Made by a program: the position numbers and the translations under genes
Shown here: piece after piece, positions 1 through 8,340 of the stretch
How the letters are laid out: each line of letters begins with the position of its first letter
Numbering within the stretch: the stretch's first letter is position 1
Notes under the pieces: model-generated
Seen by the model: only the letters and a program-made list of their open reading frames with translations
What the model was told of the DNA's origin: nothing
The model's database searches: none
DNA from: TWA4 sp045121095
Lineage (GTDB): Bacteria > Bacillota > Clostridia > Lachnospirales > Lachnospiraceae
NCBI GenBank assembly: GCA_045121095.1
Contig: JBGVFN010000125.1
Span: 1-23,209 of the forward strand
Direction: 5' to 3'
DNA: 23,209 bases

Positions 1-25
1 AAATGATGCAATTTCTGTCTGATTT

Positions 26-59
26 AAGTGTGTTTCAAACCTTTCCAAACACACTTTTT
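26..59 (+). terminator. Plus-strand intrinsic terminator at the left edge
   Basis: A perfect 10-bp stem, AAGTGTGTTT/AAACACACTT, is followed on the plus strand by TTTTTG and a second T-run. The T-tract is on the plus side only, so it should terminate a plus-strand gene lying left of the window, convergent with the helicase gene. An open frame ending in TGA at 20-22 could be that gene's last codons, but it is too short to support. Confidence 0.75.
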
Positions 60-138
60 GTTCTTTTTAATTATAATAAAGCAACGGCTTAACGTCAAGT
101 AGTTTAATGCTTTAAAGTCAAAAATTATTCAAAAAAAT

Positions 139-166
139 GTAACCGTTCTGCCTTGGCTGAATAGTT
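139..166. repeat. GTAAC-ended imperfect palindrome
   Basis: The plus-strand sequence runs from GTAACCGTTCTGCC to GGCTGAATAGTT. Its arms pair imperfectly and match the pattern of the elements at 13164-13203 and 14883-15055. The remainder of the 1-315 gap holds the two terminators and A/T-rich sequence without a gene. Confidence 0.45.
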
Positions 167-199
167 TCTCTTCTCCGTAAAAACAGTTTCACAGGATTG

Positions 200-234
200 A
201 AAAAAAGCAAGGTCCGGTTCTCACCACACCTTGC
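200..234 (-). terminator. Intrinsic terminator of argS-SNF2 unit
   Basis: On the minus strand GCAAGGT pairs with ACCTTGC around an inner GGT-GAGA-ACC stem-loop and is followed by seven T. It is the end of the argS-helicase transcript. Confidence 0.88.
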
Positions 235-315
235 CTTTTCTATTCTGAATTTGTTCAGGACCGTTCAGTTCTTCCAAATACCGTTGAATACTGCCAAAAT
301 TTAAACCATCTGTCT

Positions 316-3300
316 CTACAGCAGTTCCATCAACTCTTCTTTGGTCAGTTCAGCCAGACTGATCTGATTGCCGGAAAGCACCTGGTCCACCAGATTCTGT
401 TTTGCTTCCTGCAGCTTCAGGATGTTTTCTTCAATGGTTCCTGCGGCAATGAGACGGTAAACATTTACTTCACGGGTCTGGCCAATTCGATAAGCCCGGT
501 CAGTTGCCTGATTCTGGGCTGCCACGTTCCACCAGGGGTCATAGTGAATGACCGTATCTGCCTGCGTAAGATTGAGGCCGGTTCCGCCTGCTTTCAGGGA
601 AATCAGGAAAATAGGAACTTCGCCTTCTCCAAATCGCTCCACCAGCTGCTGCCGTTCCCGTTTTCCGGTTTGTCCGGTCAGAGTAAAGCAGGGGATTTCT
701 TCCTGCTCCAGTCTTTTCTCAATTAAATCCAGCATACGGGCAAACTGAGAAAAGAGCAGAATCCGATGACCGCCATCCAGACAGGAGTGAATCAGCTCCA
801 TTAACGCTTCCATTTTGGAATTGGCAGCAGTGAAATTGTCATATACCAGCGAAGGTGCACAGCAGATTTCACGAAGCCTTGTCAGATTGGAAAGAATCAT
901 GGCGCGGTTTTTGCGGAAGGAATCCTCTGTTTCGTGGGCCAGTTCCTTTTTCATCCGATAAGCAAATGCCGTATAGAGCTTTTTCTGTTCTCCTTCCAGT
1001 GCCGGATACAAAATCGTCTCGCATTTATCCGGAAGTTCTGTTAAAACTTCTTTTTTCAGACGGCGGAGAATAAATGGTGAAATCATGTTGTGAAGTCTTG
1101 TCACCACCCGCTCATCCTGATCTTTTACCAGCGGTACTTCAAATGCGGCATGGAAACGATTATAAGAATACAGAAATCCCGGCATCAGATAATCAAAAAT
1201 ACTCCACAATTCTCCCAGACGGTTTTCCACCGGTGTTCCTGTCAGGGCAAAACGGCGCACTGCACGGATTTTCTTGACTGCACGGGCATTTTGTGTTCCC
1301 TGATTTTTAATATACTGGGCTTCGTCCAGCACCTGCAGCCGGAACTCATAATTGGCATACAAACTGATATCCCGCCGCAACAGGTCATACGAAGTAATCC
1401 AGATCTGCGCCTGAGGACCATCTTTCAGGATTTTTTTACGCTCCACGCCATTTCCGGCAATTACAAGAGTCGTAATATCCGGAGCAAAACGGGCGATTTC
1501 ATGTTCCCAGTTATAGACCAGAGAAGACGGACACACAATCAGAGAAGGGCGTGATTCTCTGATTTCAGCTTCCGTATCAGGACTTATTTTGACTTCTCCA
1601 TATACCCGCTCAAACGTTTTGCCTCCTCCATATACCTGCTCAAACAAGGCAATCATCTGCACCGTTTTTCCAAGCCCCATATCATCCGCCAGAATGCCGC
1701 CAAATCCCATACGGTCCAGCATGGCCATCCACTGGTAGCCCTTCACCTGATATTCCCGCAAAACCGACTGCATGGACTCCGGAACCGGCTCCGGCTCCAG
1801 ATCCTGCTTTTCCAGACAAGCTGTCAGGCGCTCAAAATACGCATCATGACTGTAATCCGTATGATACGTTTCAAACAGCTTTTTCAGATACAGCGCACGG
1901 CTTCCGGAAATTCCTGTCACCTTGCCTGTAATTTCCTTAGCAGACAGCTGAAGCCCTTCCATCAGTTCCGGCAAAATATCCAGTTCCTGATTCTGAAACA
2001 GCACATAGCTGCCGTCTTTGAGCTGATAATACGTCTTTTTCTCCTCATACTGCTTCAAAATCTGAATCAGTTCCTTCTGATCCAGCCCATCCATATCAAT
2101 GGAAAGCTCCAGCCAGTCGGAAAATGACTGCACATGAAACTGCAGATGATCCGGCTGACGGATTTTCAATTCCAGGAGGGAATCCGACAGATGAATCTCT
2201 CCCAGCGGTACAAAGTCTGAAAAACCTCCTGCCGCCAGACGAAGGGCGGTCTGTTCATCCCCATAAGTGGTCAAAAGCCCCAATTCTGGATAACGCCGCT
2301 CAAAATAGTGAGACGCAGTCAGGGCAATTTTCTTCTCTTGAGCCCGGTCTCTCCAGGAAACCGGCGGATTCTCCCCGCTGACCGGATTAAAGGATACCGA
2401 ACCATAATGATGGACAATTTTTAACGTAATCTCCATCTCATTTCTGAGGTCAAAGAAAAATTCCGTGCGCAGGGTTCTTGGCTCATATTCGGAAAGATCC
2501 ACTTCTCCACAATCCACCTGAGCATAACGCTGCAGCGCCGGCAGTACATTGACGCAAAAACCGGGCATGTCCTGATCACTGATGCGGGCCGAAGCCGGCT
2601 GTTCTTCACATTTTTTCAGCAATCCCAAAAGAAACGGTTTCATATAACGGCTGTATGCGGCATCTGCCACCCGCAGAGTATCCTGCTCCACCATATAAAG
2701 ATGCTTATGACCGCCAAAAACCACCAGTTTATTCTTTAAAATCAGGTTTACGCCCAGATTATGGCGCATATTGCTCCGATACCGCAGCAAAAGCTGTAAA
2801 TCCGGGTTTTCCTGCACAATATTCAGATAGCCGGCGGAAGATAAATTTTCCTCCGCTTCCACCAAAGGGTCCGTAAGCGCCTGAAATAACAGATCCATGT
2901 CATCCTGCCCAATGAGCAGGTAACTTCCATCCCGGCTGTACAAAGACGATTCTCCGCCGTTTGACCGGCTGGAACGCTCCGCACCTGCCTGCCCGATACG
3001 ATCATGAATCACAGAAAGAACCTCCAGAAGCTTCAAGCTTTCCTGATCAAATGCCTCCGGCACATGGTAAAAATCCAGAAATTTACCGTAAAGATACTTT
3101 CCTCCGGTGCGAAATGCCTCCATCAATCCGGAAATATCTCTTACTTTATAATATTTGCTGCTTCCGATTTTCAGATTCAGAGCCAGCCGATTGTCCTTTC
3201 CCGCAGAATACCCGAAAATCGGCTCATTGGAAACTACTTCCCTCCAGGAAAGAACCGGCATTACATGCACCAGCTCTTCTTCATTTTTTGTCTGCTCCAC

Positions 3301-3690
3301 AAAACGTGAAAGCACCTCCCGCTGACGAATCTGTCCATATTCCTCAATCATGGGACGGACAAAATCCGTTGATTCTGTATTTTGATTCTCTGTTAATTCC
3401 AGCCAGGCCAGAGCCGCAGCTACTGCATGAGCACACAGGTGTCCCTTTTGTGAATCGGGATGCATACAACTACAGCGGGAAGACAGAATCCTCCCGCCGT
3501 TTATGGTTAAGTTCACCTGTTTTTCCGTCTCATGATCACCATGCGCCAGCGCAATCACCTTAATTTCATCTTTCCAGAAACTTTTTGTGGACTGCATCTT
3601 AATCTGCCCCATCTGACAGATATGGCTGCCTTCTTCAAATGCGCGGCGGCTGCCGGCTAATGCCTGTATCATATTACGGGTGATGGTCAT
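316..3690 (-). CDS. SWIM-domain SNF2 family helicase
   Basis: This large (1124-residue) cytoplasmic SF2 DNA translocase has a SWIM zinc-finger near the N-terminus (C73-x-C75 ... C86-x-H88), a long bacterial SNF2-associated region, then the two-lobed SNF2 ATPase. Motif I is LADDMGLGKT (near 675), motif II is DEAQ (near 788), motif III is LTGTPVEN (near 818), and the C-terminal lobe carries the motif VI segment DRAYRIGQTREVNVYRL (near 1070). The family remodels protein-DNA or nucleic acid complexes, and the bacterial role is not well defined. Two starts are possible: GTG at 3702, one base from the argS stop, or ATG at 3690 with AGGTGA eight bases upstream. I chose the ATG. It ends 82 bp before an intrinsic terminator. 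Confidence 0.93.
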   Translation of the reverse strand: MTITRNMIQALAGSRRAFEEGSHICQMGQIKMQSTKSFWKDEIKVIALAHGDHETEKQVNLTINGGRILSSRCSCMHPDSQKGHLCAHAVAAALAWLELTENQNTESTDFVRPMIEEYGQIRQREVLSRFVEQTKNEEELVHVMPVLSWREVVSNEPIFGYSAGKDNRLALNLKIGSSKYYKVRDISGLMEAFRTGGKYLYGKFLDFYHVPEAFDQESLKLLEVLSVIHDRIGQAGAERSSRSNGGESSLYSRDGSYLLIGQDDMDLLFQALTDPLVEAEENLSSAGYLNIVQENPDLQLLLRYRSNMRHNLGVNLILKNKLVVFGGHKHLYMVEQDTLRVADAAYSRYMKPFLLGLLKKCEEQPASARISDQDMPGFCVNVLPALQRYAQVDCGEVDLSEYEPRTLRTEFFFDLRNEMEITLKIVHHYGSVSFNPVSGENPPVSWRDRAQEKKIALTASHYFERRYPELGLLTTYGDEQTALRLAAGGFSDFVPLGEIHLSDSLLELKIRQPDHLQFHVQSFSDWLELSIDMDGLDQKELIQILKQYEEKKTYYQLKDGSYVLFQNQELDILPELMEGLQLSAKEITGKVTGISGSRALYLKKLFETYHTDYSHDAYFERLTACLEKQDLEPEPVPESMQSVLREYQVKGYQWMAMLDRMGFGGILADDMGLGKTVQMIALFEQVYGGGKTFERVYGEVKISPDTEAEIRESRPSLIVCPSSLVYNWEHEIARFAPDITTLVIAGNGVERKKILKDGPQAQIWITSYDLLRRDISLYANYEFRLQVLDEAQYIKNQGTQNARAVKKIRAVRRFALTGTPVENRLGELWSIFDYLMPGFLYSYNRFHAAFEVPLVKDQDERVVTRLHNMISPFILRRLKKEVLTELPDKCETILYPALEGEQKKLYTAFAYRMKKELAHETEDSFRKNRAMILSNLTRLREICCAPSLVYDNFTAANSKMEALMELIHSCLDGGHRILLFSQFARMLDLIEKRLEQEEIPCFTLTGQTGKRERQQLVERFGEGEVPIFLISLKAGGTGLNLTQADTVIHYDPWWNVAAQNQATDRAYRIGQTREVNVYRLIAAGTIEENILKLQEAKQNLVDQVLSGNQISLAELTKEELMELL

Positions 3691-3702
3691 GAATGATGTC
3701 AC

Positions 3703-5475
3703 CTACATCCTTTCCGGTGCTTCGAATCCAAGCAGATCGATACAGGTTTCCAGTACCTTGCGTGTCAGCGCAAGCAGGCTGATATAGCCAGCTTTCACCT
3801 CCGCATCCTCCTCTGCCAGAATTCTGGTTTCATGATAAAATTTATTAAATGCATTGGATACTTCGTAAATATAAGCACACAGTTTGTGAGGTGCTGTCTC
3901 TGCAAATGCAGCTTCCACAGTATCACTGAAACGTGTCAGGATCAGCTGCAGCGCTTTTTCACTGGCACTGCGTGCAGGACACACAGCAGAAGCAGAAATT
4001 TCACGAGCATCTTCGCTGTCTTTGTATTTGTTGATAATGGACTTAATACGTACAATGGTGTACAGAATATAAGGACCGGTATCGCCTTCAAAGGAAGTAA
4101 AACGATCTACGTCAAATACGTAATCCTTACCTGCCTGATTGGACAGGTCACCGTATTTGATGGCAGAAAGAGCAACCACTCTTGCAGTATCCATGGCTTC
4201 TTCCTCAGAAACAGTGCGATTTTCCTTGATTTTTTCATAAACAGCTTCTGTGATTTCGCGAATCAGGACTTCCAGACGCATGACACCGCCATCTCTGGTC
4301 TTAAAAGGCTTTCCATCCTTGCCGTTCATGGTACCAAATCCCAGGAAACCAAGCTTTGTCTCCGGTCTTACGATATCTGCCTTTCTTGCAGTACGGAACA
4401 CCTGTCTGAAATGCATTTCCTGACGTTTGTCCACTACATACAGTACATAATCCGGTGCAAACAGCTTTTCACGCTCCACCAGAGTCGCCAGGTCTGTCGT
4501 AGAATACAGAGTTGCACCATCGGATTTCACAATAATACAGGGAGGAACTTCCTTTGTATCGGTCTCTTCCTTCACATCCACAACCATGGCGCCATTGCTT
4601 TCATAAAGCAGCCCCTTATCCTTCATCATCTGAATCATATCGGGAATATAAGGCTGTGCATCACTTTCCTTCTTCCACAGATCAAATGTTACATTCAGGA
4701 ACTGATAATTTTTCTTTAAATCTGCCACAGACACATTCAGAATCTGATTCCAGATGGCACGATAACCCGGTTTGCCCTGCTGCAGCATGGCAGTCGCATC
4801 ATGCGCTTCCTTTGCAAATTCTTCATCCACTTTGGATTTTGCACTTGCTGCAGGATAAATCTCTTCCAGCTCACCAATGGTGAAAGGTGCTTTCTCCGGA
4901 TATTCACCGGTATAATTCTCATCAAAATACACCAGATCCGGCTTGCGGTTCTTCAGTTCGGCAATAATCAGCCCCATCTGCAGACCCCAGTCACCCAGAT
5001 GCACATCACCAACCACATCGTATCCCACATAACGTCCGATACGTTTTAAGCTTTCACCGATAATAGCAGAACGAAGATGTCCAACATGCAGAGGCTTTGC
5101 CACATTCGGTCCGCCGTAATCAATGATCATCTTCTTACCCTGACCCAGATCTGCACATCCCATATGCGCATCGTCTGCTTCTTCCTTCAGATAAGAAGCA
5201 ACAAACTCTTCCTTCAGCTTCAGGTTGATAAAACCAGGTTTTACCACCTGTACTTCAGAAAATACAGGGCTGTCCTGCATAGCAGCAACCACATCATCTG
5301 CAATCATAAAAGGTGCCTTATGATATGCTTTGGCAGCAGCCATGGCACCATTACACTGATATTCACATAAATCAGGGCGGTTCGATACGGTTACTTTGCC
5401 GTAAGAAGCATCGTATCCGGCACTTTCAAATGCTTTCATTAACTCGCCTGATAAAACTGCATTAAACTTTTCCAT
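3703..5475 (-). CDS. argS: Arginyl-tRNA synthetase
   Basis: This class I aminoacyl-tRNA synthetase charges tRNA-Arg with arginine. The 590-residue length is normal. It has the N-terminal tRNA D-loop-binding domain (1-100), the HIGH-type motif in PNVAKPLHVGHLRSA (123-137), the KMSKS-equivalent loop GKPFKTRDGGVMRLE with the usual arginyl-type degeneracy, and the C-terminal DALR anticodon-binding domain (roughly the last 130 residues, ALQLILTRFSDTVE onward). The ATG at 5475 has AAGGAGA ideally placed upstream and is driven by the strong promoter at 5574-5602. The SNF2 helicase gene starts within a few bases of its stop, so the two form one transcription unit. Confidence 0.98.
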   Translation of the reverse strand: MEKFNAVLSGELMKAFESAGYDASYGKVTVSNRPDLCEYQCNGAMAAAKAYHKAPFMIADDVVAAMQDSPVFSEVQVVKPGFINLKLKEEFVASYLKEEADDAHMGCADLGQGKKMIIDYGGPNVAKPLHVGHLRSAIIGESLKRIGRYVGYDVVGDVHLGDWGLQMGLIIAELKNRKPDLVYFDENYTGEYPEKAPFTIGELEEIYPAASAKSKVDEEFAKEAHDATAMLQQGKPGYRAIWNQILNVSVADLKKNYQFLNVTFDLWKKESDAQPYIPDMIQMMKDKGLLYESNGAMVVDVKEETDTKEVPPCIIVKSDGATLYSTTDLATLVEREKLFAPDYVLYVVDKRQEMHFRQVFRTARKADIVRPETKLGFLGFGTMNGKDGKPFKTRDGGVMRLEVLIREITEAVYEKIKENRTVSEEEAMDTARVVALSAIKYGDLSNQAGKDYVFDVDRFTSFEGDTGPYILYTIVRIKSIINKYKDSEDAREISASAVCPARSASEKALQLILTRFSDTVEAAFAETAPHKLCAYIYEVSNAFNKFYHETRILAEEDAEVKAGYISLLALTRKVLETCIDLLGFEAPERM

Positions 5476-5509
5476 AGGTTTCTCCTTATATGTTTAAAGG
5501 GTTTCTATA

Positions 5510-5555
5510 CGCAGAAAAAGCAATGGAGAAGTGAAACTCTCCGGAACATTCTGCG
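5510..5555 (-). promoter_or_regulatory. Structured argS leader hairpin
   Basis: The predicted leader folds into an outer 7-bp stem, CGCAGAA/TTCTGCG, and an inner stem, GGAGA/TCTCC. It is not a T-box: no antiterminator-type conserved sequence or terminator hairpin follows. It may affect mRNA stability or translation; no known riboswitch is recognised. Confidence 0.45.
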
Positions 5556-5573
5556 CGATTTCTAGAATGGTCA

Positions 5574-5602
5574 ATTATACCATAATTTTAGGTAAATGAC
5601 AA
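5574..5602 (-). promoter_or_regulatory. Strong sigma-A promoter of argS
   Basis: On the minus strand TTGTCA (5597-5602), 17 bp and a perfect TATAAT (5574-5579) form a near-consensus promoter. Transcription would begin near 5567, leaving a leader of about 90 nt before argS. Confidence 0.85.
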
Positions 5603-5653
5603 TTGGAATTCGAAGAAGGGGAATAAAAAGTAGTGGAAGGCTCCATTACAGAC

Positions 5654-5786
5654 TACCTTACACGGAGACCCGCTCTCGCTCTGCCCAAACGTAGCGGACA
5701 CTAAACGATCGTTCTTCCGAAAGGAAGGGCGAGAGTTTAGTGTCCACTGCGTTTTCCACAGAGCGAGAGCGGGTCCCAGAAGGGTA
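5654..5786. repeat. 133-bp near-perfect palindromic element
   Basis: The element folds into one long hairpin. The outer stem TACC/GGTA is imperfect. A perfect 17-bp stem, GACCCGCTCTCGCTCTG with its complement (5667-5683 and 5759-5775), is followed by a 19-bp stem with two mismatches (5688-5706 and 5735-5753, core GGACACTAAAC). The tip is CTTCC-GAAA-GGAAG with a GNRA-type loop. It lies between the methyltransferase stop and the argS promoter. It has no ORF, and its GC-rich stems stand out against A/T-rich flanks. It may be a MITE or repetitive palindrome that also blocks read-through. The rest of the 5476-5847 gap holds only the argS promoter and leader. Confidence 0.75.
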
Positions 5787-5847
5787 TGCCGCTGCTGGAA
5801 CGGACGTTTAAAAAACTTTAAAAACGCAACAGCAAATACTTTTCTTC

Positions 5848-7218
5848 CTACCAGTTCACTCGCAGCCCCTTAGGATAATGATTTTTAACCACCTGATTAC
5901 TTGCTTTTCCCCATCCGATGGATACTCCGTCCACGCAGACCAGCACCCATCCTTTTTCTTTTCCACAGTCCAGGGTTTCTCCACGGAGATATTTGTGTAT
6001 TTCTTCATGGTTTCCATTTACAGCCTGTTTTACATCTTCCGGATGTAATGCCATGGCAAGGGCGTGTGCGGGCTTGAATACCTTTCCTTTTTGTTCACCG
6101 ATCTGCAGACCGGGTCTGAGTACTTTCAGGCCTTTGAGGGGCGGACAATATTGGGGTAAACGATAGAGCTGCTCTCCAAAGAAGATGTATTCTCCTTCCA
6201 GAGGGGTTTTTAAGGTTTCTTTTTCCCAGTTGTGGAATTCTTTTAGTTTTTTCTGGTCTTTCCAGGGGATGGATTTTTCTGTGGGAAGCTGATCTTCCTC
6301 TTCTGCCCAGGTATTTCGCTCTCCGGCTTTTTTCAGAATGGCTACGCCGTGGCCTTCTCCGTTCAGGTGGTGGGGCCAGAGACGCCAGGTTCCGGGGAGT
6401 TTGCCGGGAGTGAAGTGGGGGCATTCCACAGAAAGGTCGGCTTCCATCCAGGGGCATTCTTCCAGAAAACGGGCGATGACGCCTTCATTTTCTTCTTCTG
6501 CAAAGGTGCAGGTGGAATATACCAGCCGTCCGCCGGGTTTCAGCATTTTTTCAGCTTCCATTAAAATGGATAACTGACGGTCTGCACACATGGTGACATG
6601 TTCCGGGCTCCACTGGTGAATGGCTTCTTCGTCTTTTCGGAACATTCCTTCGCCGGAACAGGGTGCGTCACAGAGAATCCGGTCAAAATAGCCGGGGAGA
6701 CGGTCCGCCAGGCGGGCTGGTGTTTCGTTGCAGACCAGCACGTTTGGTACGCCCATCCGCTCCATATTTTGAGAAAGAATCCTGGCACGGGCAGGATGAA
6801 TTTCATTTACCACCAACAGCCCCTTCCCCTGCATGGCGGAGGCCAGCTGAGAGGATTTCCCTCCGGGAGCTGCACACAGATCCAATACCCGCTCACCGGG
6901 CTGTGCCTGCAGCAGTTCGGCTGCTGACATGGCGCTGGGTTCCTGGATATAGTACAGACCGGCTTCATGCCATACATGACGTCCGGGGCGTTCTTCTTCC
7001 GGATAATAAAATCCCGTAGGACACCAGGGAATCGGTTCTAAATGGAATCCGGAATCGTCTGCTATTCCCTGCAGTTTGCCAAATTCTTCCCGGGAAATTT
7101 TCAGTTCGTTCACACGCAGGCCCTGATAGCGTCCTGTTTCGTAGCTTTCCAAAAAGGCCTCATATTCCGGTCCCAGTGTTTCTTTCATACGTGTTAAAAA
7201 TGCGTCAGGCAAATTCAT
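5848..7218 (-). CDS. RsmB/RsmF-type rRNA cytosine-C5 methyltransferase
   Basis: This 456-residue SAM-dependent m5C methyltransferase probably acts on 16S rRNA. An N-terminal RsmF-like domain (1-90) is followed by the Rossmann core with SAM-binding VLDLCAAPGGKSSQLA (111-126), the release cysteine C187 in DAPCSGEGMF and the catalytic cysteine C237 in VYSTCTF. The C-terminal 170 residues (YIFFGEQLYRLP, then VLRPGLQIGEQKG) match the RsmF C-terminal PUA-like region. The family is clear, but the exact rRNA position is not. The ATG at 7218 has GAGGT about six to eight bases upstream. It lies 20 bp after the sigma-like gene and is probably co-transcribed with it. The stop is followed by A/T-rich sequence and the long palindrome at 5654-5786. 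Confidence 0.93.
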   Translation of the reverse strand: MNLPDAFLTRMKETLGPEYEAFLESYETGRYQGLRVNELKISREEFGKLQGIADDSGFHLEPIPWCPTGFYYPEEERPGRHVWHEAGLYYIQEPSAMSAAELLQAQPGERVLDLCAAPGGKSSQLASAMQGKGLLVVNEIHPARARILSQNMERMGVPNVLVCNETPARLADRLPGYFDRILCDAPCSGEGMFRKDEEAIHQWSPEHVTMCADRQLSILMEAEKMLKPGGRLVYSTCTFAEEENEGVIARFLEECPWMEADLSVECPHFTPGKLPGTWRLWPHHLNGEGHGVAILKKAGERNTWAEEEDQLPTEKSIPWKDQKKLKEFHNWEKETLKTPLEGEYIFFGEQLYRLPQYCPPLKGLKVLRPGLQIGEQKGKVFKPAHALAMALHPEDVKQAVNGNHEEIHKYLRGETLDCGKEKGWVLVCVDGVSIGWGKASNQVVKNHYPKGLRVNW

Positions 7219-7238
7219 ATTGTAACCTCGCCCCTATT

Positions 7239-8036
7239 TTATTCGCCGCCCAAGCCAGTTTCATCCATGGTCATGGCATCCATGGACATCTTCATAACGG
7301 CTTCCACTTCATCCGGCGCCACATTCAGCTGTCTTGCCAGATCCTCAATGGTGGGCTGTTCGCCTATATCATCTGCGAACTCTTCTGATGCATCCATAAG
7401 ACGATTGGCCATATCCGCCATACGATTTTTAAATGCATCCTGATTAGATGATTCTTCGATTAAATATTCCATGGCTTTGGAAATCCGCTGTTCCATGGCT
7501 TTCTGAAAACCGATTCCATTGTGTTCATCCACCAGAAGCAGCAGTTCCATATTGCCCTCCTGCACCAGATCAGACAGAGGAACACCGCGGCCTGCATAGT
7601 TACCAGCCAGTTCCACTACCTTTTTTAAATTTCCTTCCACCAGAAGCATTCTCGCAGCTGCATCACCGGCCATTTTCCGTTCAAACAAAGCAGCCTCTTC
7701 CTCCGGCTGATACCCTTTTACCAGCTTTAACTCTTCTAAATAAGACTGATAAATCTTCTTTTCCTTATTCTCCATCTTTCCGGTATTTTTTGCAGCGGTC
7801 ATTTTCACAGCCTTTTTACCGGATTGACCGGATACGTCTTTATCCGCTGCATCGTCTTCTTCTATAATTGAAACACCATTGGCTTTCAAATAACTTCTCA
7901 GTGAAAGGAGCTGATCTGCATCCAGATTTTCTCCTGCGAAAGGCATCTCCATCATTTCCTCAGTAATAGAACCGCCGCGGTCCTTTGCCAGTGCCAGCAG
8001 TCCATGGACTTTTTCTAAAAATTCATTCTGATTCAT
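7239..8036 (-). CDS. Sigma-70-like protein lacking promoter-recognition regions
   Basis: The 265-residue protein matches the front part of a primary sigma factor. Residues 8-60 resemble region 1.1 (LLALAKDRGG...GVSIIEED). After a basic linker, residues 96-140 match region 1.2 (YLEELKLVKGYQPEEEAALFERKMAGD), and residues 133-170 match regions 2.1-2.2 with the core-binding DLVQEGNMELL. The aromatic-rich region 2.3-2.4 that melts and reads the -10 element is replaced by FQKAMEQRISKAMEYLIEESS. Residues 203-250 resemble region 3 (QPTIEDLARQLNVAPDEVEAVM), and there is no region 4. It may bind RNA polymerase core without recognising promoters, acting as a regulator or competitor; this is inference. 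The ATG follows GGAAGGA with 8-base spacing. The methyltransferase gene starts 20 bp downstream. Confidence 0.82.
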   Translation of the reverse strand: MNQNEFLEKVHGLLALAKDRGGSITEEMMEMPFAGENLDADQLLSLRSYLKANGVSIIEEDDAADKDVSGQSGKKAVKMTAAKNTGKMENKEKKIYQSYLEELKLVKGYQPEEEAALFERKMAGDAAARMLLVEGNLKKVVELAGNYAGRGVPLSDLVQEGNMELLLLVDEHNGIGFQKAMEQRISKAMEYLIEESSNQDAFKNRMADMANRLMDASEEFADDIGEQPTIEDLARQLNVAPDEVEAVMKMSMDAMTMDETGLGGE

Positions 8037-8072
8037 TTATACATTCCTTCCTATTTCGTTCTGCAGCTGTGT

Positions 8073-8255
8073 TTAGAACTGTCCCATACATTCACAGTTA
8101 CTGCAAAATCCATTTAAAAAGTCGATTGCTATATTTTCTTCACTCGTTAATAATAAACATATTTTGGTGATATTGCAATACCTTTGAAGTTTAAAGACAT
8201 TTCTGCTCCGGCTGTAAACTTTACCTGTACAGCACACAGAAATATCTTCCAACAC
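8073..8255 (-). CDS. Possible small Cys-rich protein (60 residues)
   Basis: An open frame encodes 60 residues with seven cysteines, including CCTG near the N-terminus and CSNCEC near the C-terminus. Starts are non-ATG (TTG at 8255 or GTG at 8258), with only AGGGA about ten bases away from the GTG. The in-frame ATG-AAA further up is blocked by a TGA, while the frame of the neighbouring ATGAAACAGGG would read MKQGYP. A one-base shift would join it to this frame, so this may be a decayed gene. It lies between the terminator and the sigma-like gene and overlaps that gene's predicted promoter. I do not recognise the family. Confidence 0.3.
   Translation of the reverse strand: MLEDISVCCTGKVYSRSRNVFKLQRYCNITKICLLLTSEENIAIDFLNGFCSNCECMGQF
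8150..8178 (-). promoter_or_regulatory. Promoter of the sigma-like/rRNA methyltransferase unit
   Basis: The minus strand shows -35 TTGCAA (8173-8178), 17 bp, then -10 TATTAT (8150-8155). Start would be near 8143, with a leader of about 105 nt before the GGAAGGA ribosome binding site. Of the 417-bp gap at 8037-8453, this promoter, the possible small ORF, the terminator and the gene remnant are all I can support. Confidence 0.6.
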
Positions 8256-8291
8256 AAATGGGATATCCCTGTTTCATTTCATTTTACCAAT

Positions 8292-8321
8292 AAAAAAATG
8301 GAGCTGTCTGCCACAGCCCCA
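8292..8321 (-). terminator. Intrinsic terminator after the ATP-grasp/deacylase operon
   Basis: On the minus strand TGGGGCTGT pairs with ACAGCTCCA across a 5-nt loop (one G-T pair) and is followed by seven T. It lies 130 bp downstream of the last gene and is the first clear end point for the five-gene transcript. Confidence 0.85.
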
Positions 8322-8340
8322 CCAATGTTATTTTAATTAT

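Noticed and set aside
221..345. Open minus-strand frame overlapping the 3' end of the helicase gene (reads LNFGSIQRYLEELNGPEQ)
   Set aside because: It has no start codon or ribosome binding site and ends inside the terminator stem, so it is probably chance.
5476..5573. T-box riboswitch upstream of argS
   Set aside because: No conserved T-box antiterminator sequence and no terminator hairpin are present between the promoter and the start codon.
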